Program-made: the position numbers and the translations under genes
Notes under the pieces: generated by a model
What the model was told of the DNA's origin: nothing
The model's input: the letters and a program-made list of their open reading frames with translations, nothing else
Database searches by the model: none
Shown here: piece by piece, positions 18,332 to 26,933 of the stretch
How positions within the stretch are numbered: position 1 is the first letter of the stretch
Layout: every line of letters starts with the position of its first letter
NCBI GenBank assembly: GCA_021201825.1
Contig: JAJQED010000003.1
Location: forward strand, 134,772-198,771
Length of the DNA: 64,000 bases
Source: Alistipes sp.
Lineage (GTDB): Bacteria > Bacteroidota > Bacteroidia > Bacteroidales > Rikenellaceae
Direction: 5' to 3'

Positions 18332-18811
18332 TTAAAGGTACTCCTTAAGGTCGATCCCCTCGGGCATTAGTTCCCGCGGGTCCCACCCGAAAGAAACCAG
18401 CTCGCGTATCATGCTCGAAGAGACGGCCGCAAATTCGGGCGGCGTGAAGAGCAGTACGGTAGTGATCTCCGGGAAGAGGGTCTGGTTGACCAGCATCATG
18501 CCCCGTTCGTATTCGTAGTCGACCGTATTACGCATTCCGCGCATGATGAATCCAAGGTGTCTCTCCCTGCAAAAATCGCCTGTCAATCCGTCGTATGCGG
18601 CAATTTCGACGCCCGGAACGTCACGGTAAATATCCCCGATGAGTTTTATCCGGTTCTCCAGGGTGAGCAATCCCCTCTTTTCGGTATTGCCGCCTATGCC
18701 GATAACGATACGGTCGAATAAGGCCAGCCCCTGGTCCACTATCGACTTATGGCCTTTGGTGAACGGGTCGAACGACCCGGGGAACAGCGCCGCCCTCTCT
18801 TTATGAGCCAT
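18332..18811 (-). CDS. coaD: Phosphopantetheine adenylyltransferase
   Basis: 159 residues. It transfers AMP from ATP to 4'-phosphopantetheine, the fourth step of coenzyme A synthesis. The nucleotidyltransferase motif is [15 protein letters not shown] (9-23), with [19 protein letters not shown] and a C-terminal [16 protein letters not shown]. Length is typical. A promoter-like TTTT-N19-TATCTTCG lies at 18889-18859 on the minus strand, about 50 nt upstream. Confidence 0.97.
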   Translation of the reverse strand: MAHKERAALFPGSFDPFTKGHKSIVDQGLALFDRIVIGIGGNTEKRGLLTLENRIKLIGDIYRDVPGVEIAAYDGLTGDFCRERHLGFIMRGMRNTVDYEYERGMMLVNQTLFPEITTVLLFTPPEFAAVSSSMIRELVSFGWDPRELMPEGIDLKEYL

Positions 18812-18858
18812 GGTCCGGAAATTTAAAAGTTACCCGTACCGCCTCTTTGCGGCACATG

Positions 18859-18889
18859 CGAAGATAGGGATTAAAGCCAAGATATAAAA
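18859..18889 (-). promoter_or_regulatory. Probable promoter of coaD-lpxD-ruvC
   Basis: Minus strand TTTT (18889-18886), 19 nt, TATCTTCG (18866-18859); one mismatch in each box. Confidence 0.5.
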
Positions 18890-18909
18890 ACACGGCCGCC
18901 CGGCCGTGT
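18890..18909 (-). terminator. Terminator after DUF2807 gene 1
   Basis: A 9-bp stem ACACGGCCG (18890-18898) / CGGCCGTGT (18901-18909); on the minus strand it is followed by TTTTTATATC. Confidence 0.8.
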
Positions 18910-18973
18910 CAGGCGGGGCGGTCGCTACTACTTCTGAATGAGAAAAATCGTACTAATTGATCACTAATAAAAA

Positions 18974-19744
18974 CTATTTCTTTTTCTTAAGGCTTTTAGA
19001 TTTCGTCCGGGTCGAGGCGTTAACGGTCTTCGGATCGCCGTAATAGTTAACGGTTCCGCTTCCGTTCACCGACGGGTTCAGCGTTTCGGTACAAAATGTA
19101 TCTACGCTTCCCGACCCGGCTATCTTCACGGTACAGTCCATTACCTGGAGTTCTTCCGCTTTGATCCGGCCTGACCCGGCTATCTTTGCCGACAGGTCGG
19201 ATGCGATTCCGGCAAGGGTTATCTTGCCGCTTCCCGATATCTTACTTTCCACCGGCCCGGCCAGAATATCCGTTATCTTTATAGAACCGCTGCCTGCAAC
19301 CGCCACATTTAAGGTCAGTGCCTCCAGCCCGTGAATATCTATATTACCGCTCCCGGCCAACTTAATATCCTTATTCCCGTTATCCAACCCTCCTGTAACT
19401 TTGAACGACGCAGCGCCTGCAACACTAATATTACTGAGGGTAGGGTTTTTAACGTATATTTCCACCCGTCCGCTGGCCCGGTAATGATTGGGGTATTTTA
19501 TAACGAGGGTACCGTTTTTAACCGAAACCTGCAGGTTATCCAGGTCCACGGTTTTGCCGATAACCGTTACCGGGGCCGCCGGTCCTATCTCGAAGTGGAG
19601 GATTTGGTTCCCGGCAAGGTTTATTCCCGTATAACTTTCGGTGATCTCCACGGTGCGGCTTATCTGGGCCTTGGAAATGCCGGTGGATAAAATCAATACT
19701 GCGGTAAAAGCAATGGCAAGGATCGTATTTTTCATAATCTTCAT
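18974..19744 (-). CDS. Secreted DUF2807 (GIN-domain) beta-helix protein with GSG ladder
   Basis: About 256 residues with a signal peptide (MKNTILAIAFTAVLILSTG). The body matches the DUF2807 'putative auto-transporter adhesin head GIN' fold: FEIGPAAPVTVIG, DLDNLQVSVKNGTLVI, then six turns each with AGSG, SGSG or NGSG at about 20-residue spacing. A Lys-rich end (KSKSLKKKK) follows. It is a paralogue of the next upstream gene, which uses GTG in the same positions. Start: ATG 19744 or, three codons later, 19735. Each paralogue has its own terminator. Function of the family is not known; surface or periplasmic binding is assumed. Confidence 0.85.
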   Translation of the reverse strand: MKIMKNTILAIAFTAVLILSTGISKAQISRTVEITESYTGINLAGNQILHFEIGPAAPVTVIGKTVDLDNLQVSVKNGTLVIKYPNHYRASGRVEIYVKNPTLSNISVAGAASFKVTGGLDNGNKDIKLAGSGNIDIHGLEALTLNVAVAGSGSIKITDILAGPVESKISGSGKITLAGIASDLSAKIAGSGRIKAEELQVMDCTVKIAGSGSVDTFCTETLNPSVNGSGTVNYYGDPKTVNASTRTKSKSLKKKK

Positions 19745-19820
19745 TATTATGGCTTCTATATCTATAACGCATATGTAGACGAATCGAAACATTCAGGCGA
19801 AAAAAAAATGTTATAACTTA

Positions 19821-19855
19821 AAAACAAACCGCCCGGAAGCCGGGCGGTTTGTTTT
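19821..19855 (-). terminator. Terminator after DUF2807 gene 2
   Basis: A perfect 16-bp stem: arms 19821-19836 and 19840-19855 (core ACCGCCCGG / CCGGGCGGT) with A/T ends giving U-tracts. Confidence 0.9.
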
Positions 19856-19874
19856 AAACCATCTTAAACGGTAA

Positions 19875-20693
19875 TTATTTCCGGACGAGTTTATTGGAAT
19901 TGCCGTTGAATTTAACCGTGGCGGGGTTACCCGAAAGGTGTATGCGACCCGTACCCGAAACCTTGCCGTCGAAATCCCCGGAACAGTAGCAGTAAATACT
20001 TCCGGTGCCGCTCGATACAGCTTTAACGTTCACCGCGGTAAGGTTTTCCGCATCAATCTTACCAGTTCCGGATGTAGTCATGGTTACATCCTTTACCTTT
20101 CCCGACATAGCTACCCGGCCCGTGCCACTGGATTTGATCTTTATTTCATTGGAATCGACCTGGGCGATCTTCACCGAACCGGTCCCGCTGACAGAAGTGG
20201 TCAGGTTGTCGGCTTTGACAACCGGACAGTCGATACTGCCCGTACCGGATATTGAAAAGGTAGCCGTTTTACAATCTAATTTTTCGATACTTATCGAGCC
20301 CGTTCCCGAGACCGAGAATTTATTTTCCCCTCCGTCCAACTTTCCGGCTATATCTATATTACCGGTTCCAGAAATACTCGCACCTTTAAGTATAGGGTTA
20401 CGGGCGTAAATTTCAATAGACTGCCTCGTTTTTGAACGGTATCCCTTTTTAATGGCGATGGTAAGGGTATTGTTCTTTACGGAAATTTCCATATTGTCAA
20501 GGTCGTCCGGGTGTCCGATGACCGTAAGCGGTTCTCCGGCCGGGCCTATCTCGAAATGTACGTTCTGGGTCCCCGAAACATGGATCGCGTCATAGGAATT
20601 GCTAAGGGCGACGGTACGTGTCTCGGTCTTCTGGGCCGACAGGGTCATGGCTGTCGTGATCAGTAAGGAGAAAAGTAAGGTCATTTTTTTCAT
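19875..20693 (-). CDS. Secreted DUF2807 (GIN-domain) beta-helix protein with GTG ladder
   Basis: 272 residues with signal peptide MKKMTLLFSLLITTAMTLSA. The same fold as the downstream paralogue: HFEIGPAGEPLTVIG, DLDNMEISVKNNTLTI, then eight turns carrying SGTG every 20 residues or so (SISGTGNIDIAGKL, SVSGTGSISIEKL and further copies). The threonine column here corresponds to serine in the neighbour. Two cysteines (YCYC) occur in a late turn. It ends SNKLVRK. The pair looks like an old tandem duplication. No consensus promoter was found in the 270 bp upstream. Confidence 0.87.
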   Translation of the reverse strand: MKKMTLLFSLLITTAMTLSAQKTETRTVALSNSYDAIHVSGTQNVHFEIGPAGEPLTVIGHPDDLDNMEISVKNNTLTIAIKKGYRSKTRQSIEIYARNPILKGASISGTGNIDIAGKLDGGENKFSVSGTGSISIEKLDCKTATFSISGTGSIDCPVVKADNLTTSVSGTGSVKIAQVDSNEIKIKSSGTGRVAMSGKVKDVTMTTSGTGKIDAENLTAVNVKAVSSGTGSIYCYCSGDFDGKVSGTGRIHLSGNPATVKFNGNSNKLVRK

Positions 20694-20964
20694 AATATTT
20701 ATTTTTTAGTGGTTCTTTCTATTTAATATACGGATTTCCGACCCGGAACGCAACATTAACCGTTAAAAAATTTAAATTTCAGGGTGCAACATGCTAAAAA
20801 TTAACTTAGAGAGAAAGCTGACGGTATTGCTGAATTCGTTTCGGGAGACAAAAAATTATATCCTCTCTTTCGAAAATGGGGGATAAAACCGGGTACAAAA
20901 TACCGGTATTGATAAAATCCCCGACCCTTTGGGCCGGGGATCGTTATAATTTAGCTCACTGTCT

Positions 20965-22188
20965 TTACCAGTCGATCCTGGTCATACCCTCCATCAGCGC
21001 GGTTCCGCTGGTCTGGGCGCCGCACGAGCCGGGTTTGGAATCCTTAATACCGTCGTACGGGTAAATGCCCGCTCCCCAGCCGTAATTGAAAAACATAGTC
21101 GGATATATAGTTCGGTCTACTTTATCGAACCACAAACTGGTTGCATTATAAAGCAGGAAGTCCTTTATTTCCTGTGCCAGGTCGGAGGGTGTCGCCTCGT
21201 CGTTAGCCAGGTTGATTATATAGGGAACGAGTACGGCCTTGAAGAAAGAGTTGTTCTCGTCCTGACCCTCGTCCCGCAGGAACCCCTGTGCGTTGCAGCA
21301 ATCCCCGGCCGGGTCCATCGTGTATTTCGCAGCCAATACTGCATTATCCATTGCCTGATTGTCCCCGGTGATATGGTAATACAACCGGCACATTTCCATA
21401 AATGTTCCCTGGGTATAAGTAAGCCCGTAGGGAGTGCCGACCTTGCCGTTAGGCTGCAGGATAACGGAGGTGCAGAAATCGTATAACCGGGTGGCCTGCT
21501 CGAGGTGTTCCGCCTGTCCGTAAATATGGTATAGTCTCAAAGCAATTATTGCCGCAGGGGTATTTGTGCAAGCGTTGCGGGTAGTTTCGTTTGGGAAGAA
21601 CTGCGGGTCTTTCCATGCGATACCCCAGCCACGGTCGTCTTCCCATCCCCGGGTTACAATGTAATTATCATATACCGTACGTGCTGTTTCACGGTATTCC
21701 GTATTGCCAGTGGCCTCGGTGAGGTTGAGCAGGGTGAGGCATATCCATGCCATATCGTCCGTAAAGCGGTTTTGGAACCCGGTAGGATCGTCCTGGTAGC
21801 CGTACTGATTGCTGTTGCGGTCATAGTTATTAGCTTTATTCTCATACCACAGGCCGAAGTATTTTTCATATTCCGATGCAAGATCCGGGTTACGGTCCCT
21901 AATCCTCAGGTAAGAGCAGATCAGAACGTCCATGGCATGAGCCTGCTGCCAATACAGGTTAGAGTTGTTAGCGTTTATGTTGTTCGGTGATTTCCAGAAA
22001 ATGCCACGGTTTTTATTCAGGAACTGGTCGGTAAGCACAAATATACTGCTGTCTGCGGCTTCGGTCCATGTCCAGTTGTCCGCTGTTACCGTACGGGTAT
22101 TGTCCGGGTAGTTTCCGGCAGTATTATCGGCATTACTACACGAGGATGCCACTGCTGCCAAAAAGGCGAGAAGTAATAGTTTTTTCAT
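20965..22188 (-). CDS. Glycoside hydrolase family 76 lipoprotein (alpha-1,6-mannanase-like)
   Basis: 407 residues. GH76 enzymes cut alpha-1,6-mannan backbones, as in yeast mannan, with a retaining mechanism using two adjacent aspartates. The lipobox is ASSC (Cys17). The (alpha/alpha)6 barrel contains LYWQQAHAMDVLI, the catalytic pair in FTDDMAW (Asp144-Asp145), RNACTNTPAAIIALRLY and TYTQGTFMEMCRLYY. The start at 22188 gives a proper signal peptide; an upstream in-frame ATG adds only an untypical basic stretch. A TAAATTTG box (minus, 22232-22225) lies 37 bp upstream. Together with the GH92 gene it suggests mannan or mannose-rich glycan use, without a local SusCD pair. Confidence 0.92.
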   Translation of the reverse strand: MKKLLLLAFLAAVASSCSNADNTAGNYPDNTRTVTADNWTWTEAADSSIFVLTDQFLNKNRGIFWKSPNNINANNSNLYWQQAHAMDVLICSYLRIRDRNPDLASEYEKYFGLWYENKANNYDRNSNQYGYQDDPTGFQNRFTDDMAWICLTLLNLTEATGNTEYRETARTVYDNYIVTRGWEDDRGWGIAWKDPQFFPNETTRNACTNTPAAIIALRLYHIYGQAEHLEQATRLYDFCTSVILQPNGKVGTPYGLTYTQGTFMEMCRLYYHITGDNQAMDNAVLAAKYTMDPAGDCCNAQGFLRDEGQDENNSFFKAVLVPYIINLANDEATPSDLAQEIKDFLLYNATSLWFDKVDRTIYPTMFFNYGWGAGIYPYDGIKDSKPGSCGAQTSGTALMEGMTRIDW

Positions 22189-22209
22189 GGTCCTTGAAGT
22201 TTTAAGTCG

Positions 22210-22250
22210 GGGAATATTCCCGTACAAATTTATCCGGAGCGGGCTTCCGG
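22210..22250 (-). promoter_or_regulatory. GH76 promoter region with two inverted repeats
   Basis: A -7 box TAAATTTG (minus, 22232-22225). GGGAATATTCCC (22210-22221) lies in the leader, and CCGGA/TCCGG (22234-22250) lies upstream over the -33 region. Confidence 0.4.
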
Positions 22251-22307
22251 GTGTTTAAATAAACGACCAAATGGTATTAAATTCCAATCTGTTTTCTATG
22301 GAAAAAG

Positions 22308-22336
22308 ATGGCCTGCCGGAATTTACGGCAGGCCAT
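22308..22336 (-). terminator. Terminator of glyS
   Basis: Stem ATGGCCTGCCG (22308-22318) / CGGCAGGCCAT (22326-22336); followed on the minus strand by CTTTTTCC. Confidence 0.85.
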
Positions 22337-22365
22337 TCTGACTGTTTGTATTTTTACGGACCGGC

Positions 22366-23910
22366 TTAGGCCTCCAGCTCCGCGAACAATTTTTTCATGC
22401 TTACGGTTTCCGCGACAACGGCCGGGATTTCCGAAACGGGGATACGTTGTTGTTCCATCGAATCCCGGTAGCGGACGGTCACGGTATTGTCGGTGACCGT
22501 CTCGTGGTCCACGGTGATACATAACGGGCTGCCTATGGCGTCCTGTCGGCGGTAACGTTTGCCGATACTGTCTTTTTCGTCGTATTGTACGATATGATCG
22601 TATTTTAGGGCCGAAACGATTTGCCGGGCTATCTCGGGCAGCCCGTCCTTTTTTACCAACGGCAGGATCGCCGCCTTGACCGGTGCTATCGCCGGGGGGA
22701 TACGCAGGACCGTACGCTCCTCGCCGCTGTCGAGCTTCTCCTCCGTGTAGGCGGCCGACAAAACCTGCAGCACCATTCGGTCGACACCGATGGATGTTTC
22801 AACCACATACGGTACATAGCTTTCGCCAGTTTCCGGATCGAAATACTGGATCTTTTTGCCCGAGAACTTCTGGTGGTTGCCCAGATCGAAGTCCGTACGG
22901 GAATGGATACCTTCTACCTCCTTGAATCCGAACGGGAAGTTGAACTCGATATCGGCCGCCGCGTTGGCATAATGCGCCAGTTTGTCATGGTCATGGAAAC
23001 GGTACTTCTCGTCCCCGAAGCCCAGGGCCCGGTGCCATTTCATGCGTAGTTCTTTCCAGTGGTCGTACCATTTAATTTCCTCCCCCGGACGTACGAAGAA
23101 CTGCATCTCCATCTGCTCGAATTCCCTCATGCGGAATATGAACTGCCGGGCCACGATCTCGTTACGGAAAGCCTTGCCGATCTGCGCTATACCGAACGGT
23201 ATTTTCATGCGGCCGGTCTTCTGAACGTTCAGGAAATTTACGAAAATACCCTGGGCAGTTTCCGGGCGGAGGTATATCGTATTGGCTCCCTCGGCGACCG
23301 AACCTATCTTCGTGTCGAACATAAGGTTGAACTGTCTGACTTCAGTCCAGTTGCGGGTGCCGGAGATCGGGCACACCACTTCGGCATCCACGATGATCTG
23401 GCGAAGTTCTTCGAGGTCGCTGTCGTTCAGGGCCTTTACCATTCGTGAATGTACCTCGTCCCGTTTGGCCGCTATTTCGGCAACCCGGGGGCTGGTAGCA
23501 CGGTACTGCTTCTCGTCGAAACTGTCGCCGAACCTCTTGCGCGCCTTGGCAACCTCTTTCTCGATCTTTTCGTCGAGCTTGGCCAGGTGTTCTTCGATCA
23601 GCACATCGGCCCGGTACCGTTTTTTCGAGTCTTTATTGTCGATAAGCGGGTCGTTGAAAGCCCCGACATGGCCGGAAGCCTCCCACGTGCGCGGGTGCAT
23701 GAAAATAGCCGCATCGATGCCCACGATGTTGGGGTGGAGTTTCACCATCGAATCCCACCAATATCTTTTAATATTGTTTTTCAGTTCGACCCCCATCTGG
23801 CCGTAATCGTAAACCGCGCTCAGGCCGTCGTATATTTCGCTCGAAGGGAAAATAAAGCCGTATTCCTTGGAATGGGCTATCAGTTTCTTGAACAGTTCTT
23901 CCTGTGTCAT
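22366..23910 (-). CDS. glyS: Glycyl-tRNA synthetase (single-chain, class II)
   Basis: 514 residues. It charges tRNA-Gly; this is the homodimeric eukaryote/Gram-positive-like form, not the alpha2beta2 enzyme. The sequence begins MTQEELFKKLIAHSKEYGFI, with motif 1 around SSEIYDGLSAVYDYGQMGVE, YLRPETAQGIFVNF, motif 2 FRNEIVARQFIFRMREFEQM, and motif 3 ETSIGVDRMVL. The C-terminal anticodon domain starts at APVKAAILPLVKKDG. Start 23910 is used; a longer frame to 24054 runs across the promoter. A TATCTTTG box sits at 23952-23945 on the minus strand. Confidence 0.97.
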   Translation of the reverse strand: MTQEELFKKLIAHSKEYGFIFPSSEIYDGLSAVYDYGQMGVELKNNIKRYWWDSMVKLHPNIVGIDAAIFMHPRTWEASGHVGAFNDPLIDNKDSKKRYRADVLIEEHLAKLDEKIEKEVAKARKRFGDSFDEKQYRATSPRVAEIAAKRDEVHSRMVKALNDSDLEELRQIIVDAEVVCPISGTRNWTEVRQFNLMFDTKIGSVAEGANTIYLRPETAQGIFVNFLNVQKTGRMKIPFGIAQIGKAFRNEIVARQFIFRMREFEQMEMQFFVRPGEEIKWYDHWKELRMKWHRALGFGDEKYRFHDHDKLAHYANAAADIEFNFPFGFKEVEGIHSRTDFDLGNHQKFSGKKIQYFDPETGESYVPYVVETSIGVDRMVLQVLSAAYTEEKLDSGEERTVLRIPPAIAPVKAAILPLVKKDGLPEIARQIVSALKYDHIVQYDEKDSIGKRYRRQDAIGSPLCITVDHETVTDNTVTVRYRDSMEQQRIPVSEIPAVVAETVSMKKLFAELEA

Positions 23911-24015
23911 TATCCGAATTGGTTTTGTTCCGTTGCTATTCCCGCAAAGATAATCACAACGGACCGAAAATCTGGATTTCGGCCTTTTAAATTCACATAA
24001 TCCCTGGCCGTTTAC

Positions 24016-24023
24016 TATCTTTG
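24016..24023 (+). promoter_or_regulatory. -7 element of ruvX-def
   Basis: TATCTTTG, a perfect -7 box; predicted start near 24030 with a leader of about 95 nt to the ATG at 24126. It rules out in-frame starts that begin inside the box. The divergent glyS -7 box (23945-23952) lies 63 bp away. Confidence 0.5.
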
Positions 24024-24125
24024 CATTTTGATGGACCTTGCGGACAGCATTCACAAAGACGCATTTTGCGGATTCACGGTGATGAGTCCCGCGTTGGGTC
24101 GGCAGTAAAAAGAATAACGGGACGG

Positions 24126-24569
24126 ATGGGCAGGATACTTGCGGTGGATTACGGAACCAAGCGTACGGGGCTGGCGGTGACGGACCCGTTGCGGATAATA
24201 GCTTCCCCGCTGGAAACCGTTGCTACGCATACTGCCCATGACCATATCGTAAAATATTGCGCCTCTAATCCCGTTGATATTATCGTGGTAGGCAAGCCCA
24301 CCCAGCCGGACGGTTCCCCTTCCGCTACTTACCTGGCGGCGGAAGGATTCAAGAACAGGCTCACCAATCTGCTACCACAGGTTAAGATCGTATGGTTCGA
24401 CGAGCGTTATACGTCGGTGATGGCCCAGAGGGCGATAATCGAAAGCGGGGTGGGGAAGATGAAGCGGCGGGATAAGGCGGCCGTAGACATGGTCAGTGCG
24501 GCTATAATTCTCCAGGGTTATATGGAGAGTATGCAGTATGGCCAGGATGATGAACGGAAAGTAAAGTAA
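24126..24569 (+). CDS. ruvX: RuvX/YqgF-family putative pre-16S rRNA nuclease
   Basis: 147 residues with an RNase H-like fold. Family members are thought to trim the 5' end of 16S rRNA and were earlier called Holliday junction resolvase-like. The N-terminus MGRILAVDYGTKRTGLAVTD holds catalytic Asp8; FDERYTSVMAQ and KAAVDMVSAAIILQGYM hold the other acidic residues. Normal length. The start at 24126 matches the family; longer in-frame starts overlap the promoter. def follows after 6 bp. Confidence 0.93.
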   Translation: MGRILAVDYGTKRTGLAVTDPLRIIASPLETVATHTAHDHIVKYCASNPVDIIVVGKPTQPDGSPSATYLAAEGFKNRLTNLLPQVKIVWFDERYTSVMAQRAIIESGVGKMKRRDKAAVDMVSAAIILQGYMESMQYGQDDERKVK

Positions 24570-24575
24570 TACGAA

Positions 24576-25130
24576 ATGATATACCCGATATATGTATACG
24601 GGTCCTCGGTGCTGCGGGAAGATGCCCGCGATGTGCCGCAGGATTACCCGGAATTGAAACAACTCGTGGCCGATATGTTCGAGACGATGTATGCCTCGAG
24701 CGGGGTAGGTCTTGCGGCCCCGCAGATCGGTAAGCCGTTAAGGCTTTTTGTCGTGGACGCATCCATCTATGCGGACGAGGAGCCGTCACTTGCGGATTTC
24801 AAACGCGCGTTCATCAATCCCGAGATCGTCGAAGAGAGTGAAACCGGGGTAGTGATGAGCGAAGGGTGCCTCAGTCTGCCGGGGCTTAACGAGGACGTAC
24901 TGAGGCCGGAATCTATCCGTATACGTTATATGGACGAGGATTTCAACGAGCGGGAAGAGGAACTTGACGGCTTTGCCGCCCGGGTCGTACAGCATGAATA
25001 TGACCATCTGGAGGGGATCGTCTTTACCGACCGCCTGTCGCCGATCCGTAAAACCCTGATCCGAAGCAAACTAAACGCAATGGGTAAAGGCAGGTTCTCC
25101 GCAAAATATAAAACAAGACAGGAGAAATAG
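24576..25130 (+). CDS. def: Peptide deformylase
   Basis: 184 residues. It removes the N-formyl group from nascent proteins. Three motifs are complete: GVGLAAPQIG (43-52), EGCLSLPG (96-103, metal ligand Cys98) and QHEYDHLEG (139-147, metal ligands His140 and His144, catalytic Glu141). Cotranscribed with ruvX (6-bp gap) and followed by a terminator. Confidence 0.98.
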   Translation: MIYPIYVYGSSVLREDARDVPQDYPELKQLVADMFETMYASSGVGLAAPQIGKPLRLFVVDASIYADEEPSLADFKRAFINPEIVEESETGVVMSEGCLSLPGLNEDVLRPESIRIRYMDEDFNEREEELDGFAARVVQHEYDHLEGIVFTDRLSPIRKTLIRSKLNAMGKGRFSAKYKTRQEK

Positions 25131-25150
25131 AGCCTGTCTGTAATGGAAAG

Positions 25151-25180
25151 TAAGGGGGCACATCGCCCCCTTATTATTTT
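25151..25180. terminator. Terminator shared by def and the SGNH gene
   Basis: Stem TAAGGGGGC (25151-25159) / GCCCCCTTA (25165-25173), then TTATTTTT; it lies between convergent genes. Confidence 0.85.
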
Positions 25181-25186
25181 TAGCGG

Positions 25187-25861
25187 CTATTTTCCGGCGA
25201 CCGCCCGGTCGATTATAGGCTTTAGGATGGATGCCATCTTCTCGTATCCTGCCCGGGTAAGATGTACCTCGTCGGTATGAAGTCCCTCCGCAAGCCCGTT
25301 GCGGCCGTCTTTCATCTGCGAGTGCAGGTCGGCATATATATAGCCGTTGTTTTCGGCATAATCACGCAGCATAGCGTTCAGCTGTACGATCTTTGCGGCC
25401 GGTTGCCGCCCGGGGCGCCAGCCGTATTCGTAAGCGGGGAGCACGGAGCAGATTATCACCTCGATACCGTTATATTTTGCCAGTTCGGCCATGGATATTA
25501 TATTCCGGCAGATGTTCTCCAGGCTGATATCGCCCATGTTCCCGGCAATGTCGTTAGTGCCGGCCAGAATAACTACTGCTTTGGGAGCCAGTTCTATAAC
25601 GTCTGGACGGAACCGGGCGAGCATTTGGGCAGTTACCTGTCCCCCGATACCACGGTTGATATAGCCGTTATCCGTAACGAATTCGGGCATCTGGCCAGTC
25701 CAGCCCTCGGTTATCGAATTTCCCATCAGCACTGCGTCCGCGCCACGGGGAGCTGACCGGTTGGCCTCGGCAAAGCGACCGAAATTCGCCCAGTCGTCCT
25801 GGGCGGTCGACGAGAGGACGGAGAATAGGATTGTGGCTGTCAAAACGATAGTTCTTTTCAT
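25187..25861 (-). CDS. Secreted SGNH/GDSL hydrolase
   Basis: 224 residues with signal peptide MKRTIVLTATILFSVLSSTA. SGNH-fold esterases and carbohydrate acetylesterases share four blocks, all seen here: GNSITEGW (Ser49), GGQ (73-75), GTNDI (Asn103) and the C-terminal DEVHLTRAGY with the Asp-x-x-His pair. It may de-acetylate sugars or lipids; the substrate cannot be told. The start at 25861 gives the signal peptide. It lies 28 bp downstream of the TlpA-like gene and is probably cotranscribed. Confidence 0.9.
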   Translation of the reverse strand: MKRTIVLTATILFSVLSSTAQDDWANFGRFAEANRSAPRGADAVLMGNSITEGWTGQMPEFVTDNGYINRGIGGQVTAQMLARFRPDVIELAPKAVVILAGTNDIAGNMGDISLENICRNIISMAELAKYNGIEVIICSVLPAYEYGWRPGRQPAAKIVQLNAMLRDYAENNGYIYADLHSQMKDGRNGLAEGLHTDEVHLTRAGYEKMASILKPIIDRAVAGK

Positions 25862-25889
25862 GGTTATTTGAGTTTTGGTTCGGTTACGG

Positions 25890-26432
25890 TTACAGGTCGA
25901 TCTCGATATCCAGTGCATTCTCCAGCTCTGCCGCCAACTCCCCTGCGGTGATCGAACCGTCCCCGAGCGATAGGAACGTCACATAACCCTGTTTGTCGAC
26001 CACATATATCCGGGGTATCGTCTCCTTGGCGAATTGATAATAAACTTCTCCCTTATAGTCAAGGTAATACGGCATGGCATAGCCGTTACTTTCCCAGTAA
26101 TCCCCTACGGAATCTTCCGTTTCATCGTAAACCCCCTGTCTCGACAATGCGGCTAGGGCGAAAAGTTCCCCGTCCCACGAAGCCTCCCACAGAAGTTCTA
26201 TCTGCGGCAAGACACTCTGGCAGGTGGAGCAGTAAGAAGCGAACAAAACGAGCAGGCCGCCTTTGCCTGTAAATTCCGTGGAGGAAAAATTGCCGTAAGG
26301 GCCTGTTACGGTGAACGAGGGGATCCGGTCCCCGGGTTTGATACGGGAGCTGTCGGATTCGTTGACACAACCCCACAAAGCTACAATAGGGACAAAGTAC
26401 AAACAGATAAACCGGTAAGTCAAATTTTTCAT
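25890..26432 (-). CDS. TlpA/ResA-like thioredoxin-fold lipoprotein
   Basis: 180 residues. The signal peptide ends near Trp20-Gly21-Cys22, so it is likely a lipoprotein on the periplasmic side. The fold starts with KPGDRIPSFTVTGPYGNFSS, and the redox site is CSTC (Cys68, Cys71) in LLVLFASYCSTCQSVLPQIE. The cis-Pro region is TIPRIYVVDKQGYV. Such proteins reduce disulfides in envelope proteins. The start at 26432 is preferred over an in-frame ATG at 26501. It is the first gene of a two-gene unit with the SGNH hydrolase. Confidence 0.85.
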   Translation of the reverse strand: MKNLTYRFICLYFVPIVALWGCVNESDSSRIKPGDRIPSFTVTGPYGNFSSTEFTGKGGLLVLFASYCSTCQSVLPQIELLWEASWDGELFALAALSRQGVYDETEDSVGDYWESNGYAMPYYLDYKGEVYYQFAKETIPRIYVVDKQGYVTFLSLGDGSITAGELAAELENALDIEIDL

Positions 26433-26534
26433 ATCGCAGCGGATTTTATTTTCCCGCAGATTTGCCAATATCAGGCCGAATTTACCGAAAATTACCGCCA
26501 ATCGTCAATTTCGGGGGAGAAAATAGTGTGGGGC

Positions 26535-26565
26535 TTCGTTATTCGGATAAAATGTCGTAATTTAG
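26535..26565 (+). promoter_or_regulatory. Probable promoter of tatAC
   Basis: TTCG (26535-26538), 19 nt, TAATTTAG (26558-26565): one mismatch in each box. Confidence 0.5.
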
Positions 26566-26599
26566 CAGAGAGTATGCATAACTGCTAAAACGAACTTCA

Positions 26600-26899
26600 A
26601 TGACTATATCTATGTTCATTCTTCCGTTGGGGATAATAGGACCCACCCAATTGATAATCATCGTCGCCGTTATCGTTATTTTCTTCGGCGGCAAAAAGAT
26701 ACCGGAGCTTATGCGCGGCATGGGCCGCGGCGTCAAGGAATTCAAGGATGCCGTGAGCAAGGATTACACGGACGACGGCATTGCCGATGCGGAGATAATC
26801 GAGGACCGCAAAGCTATTCCCGCTTCCCGTAAACGGATCTCCAAAACTTCCACCGCACGTAAAACTACCGCAACCCGCCGGTCGGCATCGTCCAAATAA
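26600..26899 (+). CDS. tatA: Twin-arginine translocase subunit TatA
   Basis: 99 residues. TatA forms the pore-like oligomer of the Tat export system for folded proteins. One N-terminal membrane segment (about 8-28, LGIIGPTQLIIIVAVIVIFF) is followed by FGGKKIPELMRGMGRGVKEF, the hallmark amphipathic helix. A basic, Ser/Thr-rich tail follows. tatC is 34 bp downstream and no tatB is present, so this is a TatAC system with TatA covering both roles. Confidence 0.95.
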   Translation: MTISMFILPLGIIGPTQLIIIVAVIVIFFGGKKIPELMRGMGRGVKEFKDAVSKDYTDDGIADAEIIEDRKAIPASRKRISKTSTARKTTATRRSASSK

Positions 26900-26933
26900 T
26901 CAGCACTCCATAGTTTTAACCTGACGCTTGCGG

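Noticed and set aside
17227..18348. Plus-strand open frame of 373 codons opposite lpxD
   Set aside because: Shadow of the hexapeptide-repeat gene; no family features.
23911..24054. N-terminal extension of glyS
   Set aside because: It runs across the glyS and ruvX promoter boxes and is not family-like; the ATG at 23910 fits glycyl-tRNA synthetases.
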